Part shown: one piece after another, positions 63,713 to 64,000 of the stretch | Numbering within the stretch: position 1 is the first letter of the stretch | Layout of the letters: each line of letters starts with the position of its first letter | Source: an uncultured Granulosicoccus sp. | GTDB taxonomy: Bacteria; Pseudomonadota; Gammaproteobacteria; Granulosicoccales; Granulosicoccaceae | Reading direction: 5' to 3' | DNA: 64,000 bases | Assembly: GCA_947499955.1 (NCBI GenBank) | Contig: CANMQI010000001.1 | Span: 1 to 64,000, forward strand | Made by a program: the position numbers and the translations under genes | The notes under the pieces: model-generated | Told to the model about the DNA's origin: nothing | Databases searched by the model: none | The model's input: the letters and a program-made list of their open reading frames with translations, nothing else

Positions 63713-64000
63713 ATGAGCTCCATCAGCGAGGTGTGTGTGCCTGAGATATGCATCGAGTTGCCAGCTAGATGCCAGTAACTCTACTCGCCACCCCACTCTC
63801 TGTATACGGAAGCACCATCAAACGTTCGTCTAGTAGGAAAGGCTTACGCACATGCTTCAAGGCATGCTCACATCCGATCATTGCCCGCAATCTCACCATT
63901 GCAGGCCGCCAATCAGGGTTGATCGGCAGCCACTTCAATCCAGACAACTTAAAGGAATTGTAATGGTGGCACCTGGAAAGCAATGATCATCGGGTGACCA
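63713..64000. other. Terminal stretch without a supported gene
   Basis: Short frames occur on both strands in these 288 bp, but none has a good ribosome-binding site or a recognisable protein signature. The region may be the upstream part of a gene outside the window. Confidence 0.4.

Noticed and set aside
63765..63983. Overlapping frames on both strands at the window end
   Set aside because: No family similarity, no ribosome-binding site, and mutual overlap; not supported.

Overview
This is an ordinary chromosomal stretch of a free-living, probably marine gammaproteobacterium. The evidence is several conserved gammaproteobacterial blocks: lptD-surA-pdxA-rsmA-apaG-apaH; mltB-rlpA-dacA-ybeD-lipB-lipA; lolB-ispE-tRNA-Gln-prs-rplY-pth-ychF; hemA-prfA-prmC; and gatC-gatA-gatB. 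Two WPDDGWYQVQ-type tandem repeats in a secreted glucanase and an ectoine-catabolism-like DoeX/DoeD pair suggest a Granulosicoccus-like marine lineage, but that assignment is inference. There are two tRNA genes (Met-CAT and Gln-TTG) and no rRNA, CRISPR array or recognisable insertion sequence.

Layout. 1-2.8 kb: the 5' part of a giant secreted protein with ten RCC1-like repeats followed by 96-residue cadherin/Ig-like repeats, cut by the window edge. 3-8.8 kb: a small secreted protein, YaiI, an Lrp regulator convergent with a class III transaminase, TruC, a YitT-type membrane protein behind a strongly structured leader, and an HD-domain protein. 8.8-11.3 kb: a large DPE2-like 4-alpha-glucanotransferase. 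11.6-12.6 kb: tRNA-Met and a small membrane protein. 12.7-17.8 kb: a LysR regulator divergent from an assimilatory nitrate reductase pair. 17.8-24.8 kb: the ychF-to-TPR lipoprotein block on the minus strand. 25-29.8 kb: hemA, prfA, prmC and ppx, convergent with ppk1. 32-43 kb: acpH, moeB, a GH16 glucanase, hslO, a BASS transporter, gatBAC, slyX, a Rieske-fold protein that has lost its cluster ligands, rsmJ and yajQ. 43-52.6 kb: DUF423, pdxH, DUF1499, a hybrid histidine kinase, the lipoate/cell-wall operon and ung. 52.7-59.5 kb: the lptD operon.

The most unusual locus is 59.5-63.2 kb. It is a translationally coupled three-gene minus-strand operon encoding a protein with a lysine-rich tail, an Asp-box propeller protein carrying 24 uninterrupted Thr-x-Phe(Leu) tripeptides, and a family 2 glycosyltransferase whose motifs resemble polypeptide GalNAc-transferases. 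A dedicated glycosyltransferase next to a dense threonine array suggests a self-contained protein-glycosylation module. Linkage and motifs are seen directly; the function is inferred.

Many genes overlap by 4 bp and are probably co-translated. Start codons were moved where a ribosome-binding site or family length argued for it (DoeD-like transaminase, HD protein, NasC-like reductase, Pth, RplY, IspE, Ppx, ApaH and others).
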